Made by a program: the position numbers and the translations under genes
The notes under the pieces: generated by a model
What the model saw: the letters and a program-made list of their open reading frames with translations, nothing else
What the model was told of the DNA's origin: nothing
The model's database searches: none
In this document: piece after piece, positions 12,893-23,000 of the stretch
Layout: each line of letters opens with the position of its first letter
Position numbering within the stretch: position 1 is the first letter of the stretch
Assembly (NCBI GenBank): GCA_009617715.1
Contig: VTFK01000266.1
Span: 496,001 to 560,000, forward strand
Source of the DNA: Plectrocnemia conspersa
Lineage: Eukaryota > Arthropoda > Insecta > Trichoptera > Polycentropodidae
Reading direction: 5' to 3'
DNA: 64,000 bases

Positions 12893-13347
12893 CATAGATT
12901 CTCAAACTTAAATCGACTCATTGCCCATTTGTCAACGACAAAAAATTTCATCGTCCACTTTTCAACGACAAAAGTTTTCATTTTTCACATTTGGTAAACT
13001 CTATTTATATCTCATTTAATAATAAATTGTAAAAATAGCAGTGCCTATATCTTTTTTTAAATTTAATTAAAATATTTTTGTAGCTTGTGCAATTTTAGAA
13101 TTTCAAATAGTAAGTTTTAAAATAAAACAACTAGCATATTTATATTAAATATTTGCTATTTATAAAGGTAAGAATTATATTTTAAGCAAAATACATTCAC
13201 TTTATTATAAATATAAAATGCTTAATACATTTTCGCACAGCATTCTTTTTTTTAAACAATAAACTTTTTACCCACCTCCATCGCCCACCAAGTTCCACGG
13301 AGCTTCGTCCATCGTCCACCGATTATTGCCCACTTTGAGAACCTATG
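12893..13347. mobile_element. hAT-type MITE with intact target duplication
   Basis: The terminal inverted repeats are CATAGATTCTCAAAC on the left and CATAGGTTCTCAAAG in reverse complement on the right. They are flanked by a perfect 8-bp duplication, gattaaag, at 12885-12892 and 13348-13355. Length is 455 bp with no ORF. The TTCTCAAAGTGGGC continuation on the right is like Charlie/ZBED-type hAT ends. An internal direct repeat (cgtccactt / tgcccattt followed by tcaacgacaaaa) occurs twice near 12920-12980. Confidence 0.88.
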
Positions 13348-13589
13348 GATTAAAGCTATTGCTGTGCTGCTCTTGCCATGGTGCTGCGTCATAAAAGCCT
13401 TGAATATCAAGTTCAATTATTGATAACTTAAGGCGATTGCTTGGTTGGACCAGATCGGACGTTCAAAGTAAAAGCGGCAGATTTTTGGACTACTAAGTTT
13501 TCATTTGAGTCGATTTGGCATAAGCTCTGCTTGAAAGTGAGTTCAAGTATATTCCAAGTCAAAAGCGAAGTAGTAGTTCAAGTGGAAAT

Positions 13590-14078
13590 TTGAAAGTCAA
13601 GTTCCGAATTAAAGGGAATAAATATGGTAGTGTTCTGGGTATAAACCATCGAAGAAAGGAGAGAAATACAATCTTCCTAGTTTTTGATCCTTTACCTAGA
13701 ATTAACTTATTTGACTCTCTGGGTGTCTTAACGGCTTATTTTATCTGGAATACTGCAATTCATTATCGGATAGTTCAGCTGAGCTTGTTTTTTGCATACA
13801 ATGTTGAATGTGGTGTGATTTGGTTTGGTAAATTTTCCATTGATTTTTTCGGTGAGGTACAATTTATAGTAAATATAATCACAAGACTTCAAATATGCGC
13901 ACAGTTTATGTGCATTTTACGAGGAGTGCTGTTTTATTACATTCGCCCATGTAAAAATTCATCAAAGTATTTTTATTTTGATGTTCGTGCAATACTTGTG
14001 CCAGTTTGTCGAATTTGTTTGATCTCAACATTTATTATTTGTTTAACACCTCAACGTTTGATCGAAAGTTTATTTTGA
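13590..14078 (+). other. 162-codon ORF of unknown nature
   Basis: This is the longest open frame outside Mhc that is not a shadow of another gene. It begins MKVKFRIKGNKYG and contains three hydrophobic stretches (around residues 45-70, 85-115 and 130-155), so it would be a membrane protein, loosely like a chemoreceptor fragment. I do not recognise a family. No upstream exon or promoter is evident, and AT-rich DNA can give such hydrophobic ORFs by chance. Treat as hypothetical. Confidence 0.2.
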
Positions 14079-14262
14079 GAATTTCGCTTCAGCTATGTGT
14101 TTATTCTAAAGCATTCTGTAAACGTAGCAAAATGTTTATTTATTTCTAAACGTTTCTTTCATTGTGGTTTGCAATGTTTACTTGATGTTTAGTTTCAAAA
14201 ATAGGATTGTGTGGGACGGGTGCGATAATCAAAGATAAAAATGTGATAACGATATCAACATG

Positions 14263-14268
14263 TTTATT
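14263..14268 (-). terminator. Candidate poly(A) signal of Mhc
   Basis: The first canonical AATAAA on the minus strand after the Mhc stop, 469 nt downstream. AATAAG variants occur earlier (about 14648 and 14663) and could serve a shorter 3'UTR. Confidence 0.45.
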
Positions 14269-14736
14269 GATGCGTGAAAGAAGCCATGTATACACAATGT
14301 AAGTCACACATACTTAAGTAGTGTCAAGAAATGCCCTCGAAAAGAAAGTATCAAAGAGAGGTTAAAAAGATGGTGGGTCGTGTCTCGAATCTGTGCTCCC
14401 ACTTCGATCCTAATCTCTTTAAGGGCATCCCTTTACATATATTACACCTGTCATCTGTCACGTTTTCGTGTATGATAAATATATTTAAGATTCAACAAAA
14501 AATAATTATAAAATAATAAACTGTATATAAATTATAATAATAAAGATTTAAATTAAACGTTCGACAAGATCTGTAATGCAGGCATTCTTCAATTAATATT
14601 CACATACTTAGAGACATAATTATCATTACAGGCTCGTTTTTTCGTGCTTATTCTGTACAAAGCCTTATTTTTCTTGTTATTTTTTTTTTCAAATAAAATT
14701 TACACAATATTTAAAAAAAATGAAAAAATTGATGTC

Positions 14737-14820
14737 TTAGAAGTCCATTTCAGGATTCAAGTCGAACCTTGGTGGAAATGCCATGCCATCCAGCTGGGGA
14801 CGCGTTGATGGTCGGGGAGG
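14737..14820 (-). CDS. Mhc: Mhc last exon (Drosophila exon 19 equivalent), long C-terminal tail
   Basis: Acceptor tgcttacag/CCTCCC, 27 codons then TAA. It encodes PPRPSTRP... ending [14 protein letters not shown], the non-helical tailpiece typical of insect muscle myosin. Confidence 0.93.
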   Translation of the reverse strand, partial: PPRPSTRPQLDGMAFPPRFDLNPEMDF

Positions 14821-17800
14821 CTGTAAGCAAAAAAAATATTTAGAACCCATCTCCGAACAACTTGAAAAATAAATCATAAAAGTCACTCTTAAACATTTGT
14901 ATATTCATGCATTAAATATACAAATGGAAAATAAATATATAAAGTTAATCTTCATTTGGTAACGCCGGACAGATTATTTACAAAATAGCTCCTGAAGAAC
15001 ATGAGGAATAGAAATAAATAGGAAACTCGCGAATTTTATGAATAAGCACTGCTCTTTGTACTTTTTCCTATAAGTCAAAATCCCAAGCATTAAACTTACA
15101 ACGTAAAACGGTTACTCCATTGTGAGGACTCCGCGCTTGGGCTACATAATAGAAAAACAGAATATTTTTTTACTTTATATAGCCAGACATAATATCATTT
15201 TAATCCAAGTAAGTTACCCTTACCGCCGGGCTAGCTCCTCTGGCGACGGATCCTGCACGTCCCTTCGCACGGAACTTGCTGATGGCTTGTTCGGCAAGGT
15301 CGGCCCTCTCTTCGGCTTCCTCGAGCTCTTGCTGCGCCTTGCGGAACTTGGCAAGGTTGAGAGCTGCGATCTCCTCGGCCTCCTCGATCTGCCTCTTGTA
15401 GGTCTTGATCTTCTGCTGGAGTTTGTCTACTAAGTCCTGCATGCGTTCGTGGTTCTTGCGGTCCTCGTCGGCTTGGAAGCTAAGCTCCTTAATGCGGCGT
15501 TCTGATTTGCGGAGGTTCTTCTGGGCGTCGGCGTGTCTTCTCTGTTCTCCGTCCAATTCGTTTTCGAGTTCCCTAACGCGTTGTTCCAACTTCTGGATGG
15601 CCTTCTTGCCTCCCTTGAGGGCGTTGGCTTCGGCCTCGTCTAACCTAACTTGGAGTTCCTTAATTTGGGTTTCTAATGCCTTGCGCAATTTCTCTTGTGT
15701 TTGCGCGTGGTCTTGCTCTGCTCTGAGTTCATCGGCTAACCGTGCGGCGTCGACCATAGCCTTCTTGGCCTTCTCTTCGGAGTTCTTGGCTTCGTTCAAG
15801 AGCTCGTCCAAGTCTGAGTGAAGGGTCTGGAGTTCGGCCTCGAGTTTCCTCTTAGCGGCGGATACTGAGGCGTTTTGGGCGGACAGCTCGTTCAATTGCT
15901 CGTGAGCATCTCCCAATTCCTGTTCGGCTTGGCGACGGCCGCGGTCGGCTTGTTCCAACAATGTGCGGGATTCTTCCAATTCATTCTGGAGAGCATTGGC
16001 ACGGCGTTCAGAGATTCCGAGTTGTTCCCTGGCATCGTCGCGAGCTCGCTGTTCTTCTTCCAAAGCGGTCTGAACATCCTTGAGTTGTTGTTGATAACGC
16101 TTGATGTTCTTCTGTGCTTCAGCGTTGGCCTATAATAAAAATAAATATTAGCCAAAACATATATAAATAAAATATTATACTTTTTAAATATGCCTATACC
16201 TTGTTAGCGTGGTCCAAAGCGATTTCAAGCTCGTTGATGTCAGCCTCCAACTTCTTCTTCATGCGCAAGGCCTCAGCCTTACCCTTAGCTTCGGCTTCGA
16301 GGGAAGCTTGCATGGAGTCCAAGGCGCGTTGGTGGTTCTTGCGGGTGTTTTCGAATTCCTCCTCCTTCTCTTGGATTCTGCGGTCGATCTCTTGGCGAAC
16401 TTGGGAAAGTTCGAGTTGAGAACGAAGAACCTTGTTCTCTTCCTGTTCCAAAGCGGATTCGGCTTCCTCGAGGGCGGCTTGGAGCTCGTCCTTCTCGGCT
16501 TCCAGGCGCTTCCTGGCCTTCTCGATCTCGTGGATGTTGCGACCTCCTTCTCCGATTTGGTCGAGCAAGTCCTTGACTTCATCAGCCAAGTTCTTGTTCT
16601 CGCGGCGGACGGATTCGAGTTGTTCCTGGCCTTCTTCGTAAGCTCCCTTGAGCCTGAAGAGCTCAGTGGAGTAGTTGCGGCATTCCTTCTGGCTGGCGTC
16701 AAGCTCGGCGGCAAGATCGTCAACCTTGAGTTTCCATTCGCTGATGATCTTGTCGAACGCCTTCTGTTTCTTCTCGGCGGCGTTGGCGATGGCGGTGGCG
16801 CGGTCAACCTCCAATTGCAAGTCCTCGACTTCGGTGGCAAGACGTTGCTTGGTCTTTTCGAGGGCAACGCACTTCTGGTTGAGGGATTCGATGGCTTCTT
16901 CGGCTTCGGCCAAGCGGGCTTGGAGCTTGCGCTTAGCTTCCTCGAGTTCTTCGGAGCGGGCAACACCTTCGGATTCGTATTTGGACCTCCAGATTTGAGC
17001 TTCAGCGTTAGCCTTGCTGAGTTGGCGTTGGATGTCAGCCTTGCCTTCAGCTTCTTCTTCGACTTGTTCGCGGATGTTGTCCAAGTCGTGTTCCAAGTTG
17101 CGGAATTTGCCAAGGAGTGTAGCGCGTTCCTGCAATTAATTTATATTATTATAATGTTATTTTTTTTTATTGCATTTCAGAATGAATGATACATACCCTG
17201 CCTTCCTCATCGGCCAACCTCTTGGTATCTTCCAATTGGGTGGTGAGGGAGATCTTGATCTTGGACAATTGCGAAACCTGGGATTCAGCTTCTTCGAGTT
17301 GACGGAGCAAGTCAGAGTTTTCAATGGAAAGCTTCTTCTTGGCGGCGTCAAAGTCGTTGAGGGTGCGGTTGGTTTCGTCCAATTTGCCTTGGCATTCATT
17401 GTATTGGTGTTGAAGTTGCTTAGCGATCTTTTCTTGGGCAGCCTTGATAAAAATATTATGTGAGTAAAGAAACAAACAGTGGGAATGTATATTGAACATT
17501 GGTTAAAGATTGGAATATTAAATTATTTAGTATGGATTTAGGCAATTGGTGTTGTTATATTCACATTCTTGACATTACTTGGGTGAATTAGCAGAATAAC
17601 TTTTTAAAATGTTTTGCAAGGAGTTTTGGATTTTAGACGAGATAACACAAAGCAGATAGTAGAAGTTTGGTTCACATTATAGGAGTGAGAATCAATGAGA
17701 GTTATGATGATTTTGTAATGAACTGTGACTAGTAGTGATATATCGCCATATTGTTGTTGCAGCTATATTCAGATAAGTGCCTAAAAGCTGAAGAAGAGGC

Positions 17801-20037
17801 CGCGTTGGTTAGGCTGCTTAATTTTTTGGTTTAGACATGTGTACCTTCTCGTTAGAAAGATGATCAATGCCAGCACGAAGGTCGTTCACTTCACCAAAGT
17901 ATTGAGCGCGTTCCTTTTCAGCCCTAAAGGACAGACGAAGTATACAATTAAGTGTTTCATGTTTGTGTTGTGTGTTTCTGTTCCGGCGTGGTGACGACGC
18001 GATTACAAAATGTCGGGACTCTTTGATCACTAGGGAGGAATTTTATTGACAGTTTACAAATCACAGAGGCTAATCTCATATTGTAAACGTTGGACGTGCA
18101 ACAAACATTAAAAGGAAAAGGGTTCACTGACGCTGCCAAGGGCAGGTCATCAGTTTACCTTCTCACGAGCCAATTGATCAACAGCGGCACGGGTGTTGTT
18201 CAATTCATTGTGGCAACTGGCGCGATCGTGTTCAGCCCTAAATTTAAATATGGTTTAAATTTAAAACGTTCCTAACTCCCCGGCGGGATCGAAGACGTGC
18301 GTTCATACTCACTTGGCCTTGAGCTTGTTCAGTTGGTCGACTTGTTCTCCCATTTCGGCGACGGCGTCGTTGTGCTTCTTGCGGAGGTTAGCGAGGGTTC
18401 CTTCATGTTGGATGTTGGATTCTTCCAAGTCGCGACGGAGCTTGCTGAGTTCAGCTTCGCGTTTCTTGTTGAGTTCGATCTGGGCAGAGGTGGCACCACC
18501 GGCTTCCTCGAGGCGTTCGCCCAACTCTTCAAGTTCGCGAGCCAAATCAGCGCGTTGCTTCTCGGCCTTAGCGCGAGCCTGGCGTTCGGATTCGACTTCC
18601 TCTTCGAGTTCTTCGATGCGGGCCTGCAATTCCTTGATCTGTTTCTGGAGCTTGGAGACAAGAGATTGCTCGTCTTCCAACTTGGCGGTGAGGGAAGAGA
18701 TTTCCTTGTCCTTGCGCTGGATGGTCTGGTCCAATTCCTTCTTGTTCCTCTCGAGGTCGGCGACGGCTTCCTGAGTGAGTTTCAGGTCTCCTTCTACCTT
18801 CCTCTTGGACTTCTCAACATCTCCGCGGATCTTCTTCTCGCGTTCCAAGGAATCTTCCAACTCGTCAAGGGTCTGTTCGAGCTTGGCCTTAACCTTGTTG
18901 AGGTGGTTCACCTTATCCTCGGAAGCCTGGAGCTCTTCGGAATTCTTCTGGTTAGATTCTCCCTGGAGCTTCTTCTCCTTGTTCAACTTGTTGATGAGCT
19001 CATCCTGGTGGGCGATCTCGTCGTTCAAGTTGCGGATTTGGTGATCTTTGGTGGCCTTGTCTTGCTCGGACTTCTGGACGGAGAGTTCGAGGTCCTCGAT
19101 GTCCTTCTTGAGTCCAGAGATCTCTTGCTCGAGCTTCTTCTTGCCTTGGAAGAGTTGGTTGCGGGCATCCTCCTCTTGGGTGAGACGCTCTTGGGTGTCC
19201 TGCGCGAAAAAATACAAATTAATTAAGTCGACAGATGAGCATCGAGCGTTTATTAATTGGCTTCCTTATTTTGGTCAGCGAGTTTGCGATTGGCTAACTC
19301 GCACTCATTCCTGAGCCGCCCCTTCATAAACACGTTACGTGTTGAAATAGCCCATCTATAAACATCTCACACCTTGCTGGAGCGATATGTAACACTCTGC
19401 ATTTTTGGCTCTGTGAATCGCATCAAAAAATATACCTCTTGGAGGAGTGCCAACGTTTAGGCACTCTTCATATTTTCGCATGACACGCGCCGATTTATAT
19501 CCGCGATAGTTTAAGCGGTATTTTCGCCTACTTTGTTTATAGATACTTTTCAAAATTATGAGTTGCTCGAGGTATGGCTGACGTTACAATTTTGACGCGA
19601 GGAATCTACGATTTATAACTGCGAAAATACTTGGGCGGAGATTAATTGCCTTTCATAAAAAGACGCGCGAGTCGATGATATTTTGTGGATTCAAATATAG
19701 ATAAATATGAATAAATCTACAGTAATATTTTTAGGGTGAATGCATAAAAAAATGTTATACTTACACGGAGTTGGGAGTCCAAGTCGTTCCTCTGGGCTTG
19801 CAACTTAGAGGTCTTCTCCTGGAACTCGGAAAGAGATCCCTTCTCTCCCTCGAGGGAAGACAAAAGGTCGGTCTTCTCCTGGAGCAACTTGGCGTTGAGA
19901 ACCTCCAATTCCTTGCGGAGCTTCTCTTCGCGCTCGAACGCCTCCTGGGCCTTGGTCGCCTTCTCCTCCAATTTCTGGAAAGATTCCGGGCTCTCGTTTA
20001 ATTCCAACGTTGTTTGTAACTCCATTTCCATATCCAT
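14737..20037 (-). CDS. Mhc: Myosin rod protein (MRP), alternative N-terminus of Mhc
   Basis: An ATG at 20037 in strong context (AAC ATG G) opens 21 codons, [16 protein letters not shown] then PESFQ, that run without a splice into the first rod exon in the same frame. Two in-frame TAA codons lie just upstream, so this is the first possible start. The product would be 21 private residues plus the whole rod, about 1134 aa, with no motor head. Drosophila makes an MRP from a promoter inside Mhc with a private N-terminus on the shared rod; its N-terminus is longer (77 aa as I recall). Hinge and C-terminal choices are shared with MHC. Transcription is inferred. Confidence 0.78.
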
Positions 20038-23000
20038 GTTAATTGTATTGTCGAAACGATTCAAGTTTTATTAGATCGATGTGTATTGCAACCGAAGATA
20101 TTCGTTTCGATCGAAATGCAGTAAGGCTGAAGGCCCGCGAACTGGTCGATGGTGCCGCGAGGACCGAGAGGCGAACACTGGACCAGTCCAGTGGGCCAAT
20201 CTGAGTCCGGGTCCGATCCGAGTCCACCCACGGCCGCCCCCGCTGGAGCCGCCAGGGTTGCACTGAAAATTCTTCAGCGATGCCGTGTTGGAAGGAGAGC
20301 TATTAAAAAGCCCACACGGCCGAACCGAGTCGGCCCTGGAGTGCGATAAAAATACCCGGTGAAAATTAATTTAAACACCGACGAGTGAAATCTTACCGGT
20401 GAGATAAATTGGAGATTTATATCGGATAAGCTGCGCCACTCGGAAAACTTCCAGAAGCGCAGGTCAGAAATAAACCGGACAGGTAAGCGCTTGGACGTAT
20501 GACTAAATGCGGATCGCACGAGCACCTGAGTGATTGGCTCAGCTTGGCAACCGGATCTGACGATTTCAGAAATAAGTACCGGCCATATTCAGGCAATTTA
20601 CCGACATAGTCCAATAGAGAAATTCTCGAGCTACATATTATAGATACTGAGCACTAACAGAAAAATATTACATCAAAAAGCAGATGATGCAGAAATAAGT
20701 ACCAGATATATTTACACTACTTTTTGATACAGCAAATTAAATTGCTCTGGACATATCTTTAATTTTTATATTTTATGTAAAAAATACGGAAAAATACTGC
20801 ATTTCTCAGGAAATTATTTAAAAATAAGTACAGGGTATATTCATGTAATTTTACCAAATATTCTAACAGAAAAAAAATCTAAATAAATAAAATTTTCCAG
20901 ATAATTCACATATTATACTCATAAAAGTAATATCAACAACAAAAAATAACGAAAGGACTGCAATCATAGATGCAAAAATAAGTATCGTAAATGTTCGATA
21001 TAAAAATGTAGATTCATATCTACTAGAAATAATATGTGTTATAAATAAAAATTACGGGAAAATATAACAACCATATAAAGATGATACAAAATTAAGTACG
21101 AATGTCATTCATGCATTTTTTTTTAGATTTTAATAGTACCATATACTATGAAGATTTTTTTTTATATTAATATATGATGAAGAAGATGCTCTAGAAGTAC
21201 AAACTGTATATTTAAATAGTTTTAAATACCAATGAAAATCATTTGCAATGAACACGTTGATTAAAAAATACTCAAGATATTAATATCAACTGGAAAGATT
21301 ACATACAGTATATAAAAAATACTGCATCATTTTGAGCACAATTAAGTACCGGCCATGTTTATTAAAAATATTGATGTAAATAAAAATATAGCGTATCTTA
21401 AGTACCATATAGTTCTATATGCTATGAAAATGAATTCTTAAACTGCTGCATCACTAATAAAATGGTCGAGAAATAAGTATACCACATATTTATAAAAATA
21501 ACTGATATGTAATAAGGGTACTAGCATTCCATATTCTTTAAATAAAATTTATACTAAAAAATATGTCGATTCAAACACGCTTATGCTATTAATATCAACT
21601 GAAGAGATTTCATATTTTATGAAATAAATACTGTCATATTTATGTTGTTTATCGAAATGATCCAATATATTTATATCTACTGTGCTATAAATAAAAAATA
21701 CGGGAAAATACAGCATCCCTAAAAATATGACGCACTCAATTTAAATGATATGCTATTAAAATAAATTATCGAACTACTGCATCACTAAGAAGATGGTCCA
21801 GAAGTAAGTACCACCCATATTTTAAAAAAAACTAGCCGCTACGACAGACATTCCATATTCTATGAATAAAATTACAACTAAAAAGTGTTTCTAACCCAAT
21901 GCACATGAATATGTTGATTCAAATATGCTTATGATATTAATATCAACTGAAGAGATTCCATATTTTATGAAATAAATACTGTCATATTCTATCAGATATG
22001 TGCTATAAATAAAAAAATACAGCATCCCTAAAAAGATGACGCACTCTATTTAAATAGTATCACAGAGGTTTAATATGCTATTAAAATAAATCTTAAAGAA
22101 GTAAGTAGTATCTGGAATATAATAAAGATACTGGATGCTTCGATAGACATTCCATATTCTATGAATAAAATTCTAACCCAATATGTTGATTAAAATACGC
22201 TTATGATATTAATATCAACTGAAAAGATTCTATATTTTATCAAAATGGTATAATATATTTATTTCTACCAGAAATATTGGATGCGCTATAAATAAAATAA
22301 TACGGGAAAATACAGCATCCCTAAAAAGATGACGCACTATATTTAAATAGTACCAGAGAGGTTTCATATGCTATCAAAATAAATACTGCATCACTGAGAA
22401 GATGGTCCAGAAGTAAATACCGCCCATACTACTATTCTATAAATAAAATCTACATTTCTAAGAGGCTGGTGCATACTTCTAAATCATATCTTATGAAGAT
22501 GTTAATTAAAATTAATTTAAAATCTTGAGGATTACTCACCGCGATCTCGTCCTCAATGCGGGAAACGTTAAGCAGAGGCTTAACCTTCTGCCACAACTTC
22601 CACCATGGCCAAGTGCGGAGTTGAAGGTATTTGCGCAAGTTGCGTTGTACCACTTGCAAAGCCAACCTATGTATAATTAGTAAACGGTTGAATTAAAATG
22701 CTCCAAATCTGAAAAAAAAGTCCATAGAGTAATCTTAACCTCTGGTCTTGCAGCTTCTTGAACTCCTTACGGGACAAGTAACCTCGGACCCAAGACTGGA
22801 GCCATGAGACGATTTTGGATAGACGATCGTCACGCAACTCTTCCATCTGACCCAAGACACCAGCGCGGAAGAACACCTGTTGCCATACATTCAACACGTC
22901 AGTTGACTCAGCGTAGCCAATTTTAGCCGCAGTATCACATTTCATGCATATATCACCATTTTATATAAAAATCTGATTAATGACGCATGCTCAAACATGT

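Noticed and set aside
14331..14516. Plus-strand 61-codon ORF with a fair start context
   Set aside because: It overlaps the Mhc 3'UTR region, shows no motif and has no supporting splice or poly(A) context.
15200..15223. Read-through C-terminus VRVTYLD after the rod exon
   Set aside because: A good donor (gtaagg) precedes it and two proper C-terminal exons exist. Retained-intron use cannot be excluded but is not supported.
16209..17189. Plus-strand ORF of 326 codons
   Set aside because: It lies opposite the Mhc rod exon. Heptad-rich Glu/Lys/Leu codons rarely give stops on the other strand, so long antisense frames are expected.
18297..19226. Plus-strand ORF of 309 codons
   Set aside because: Same reason: antisense shadow of the subfragment-2 exon, with Leu/Phe-rich nonsense composition.
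20149..20349. GC-rich ORFs around the MRP promoter on both strands
   Set aside because: They show no protein pattern and are explained by the GC-rich promoter island.
22877..22945. Extra in-frame codons ([17 protein letters not shown]) before VFFRAG
   Set aside because: They are open in frame but replace the converter with unrelated residues. The acceptor at 22877 gives the family sequence, so they are intron.
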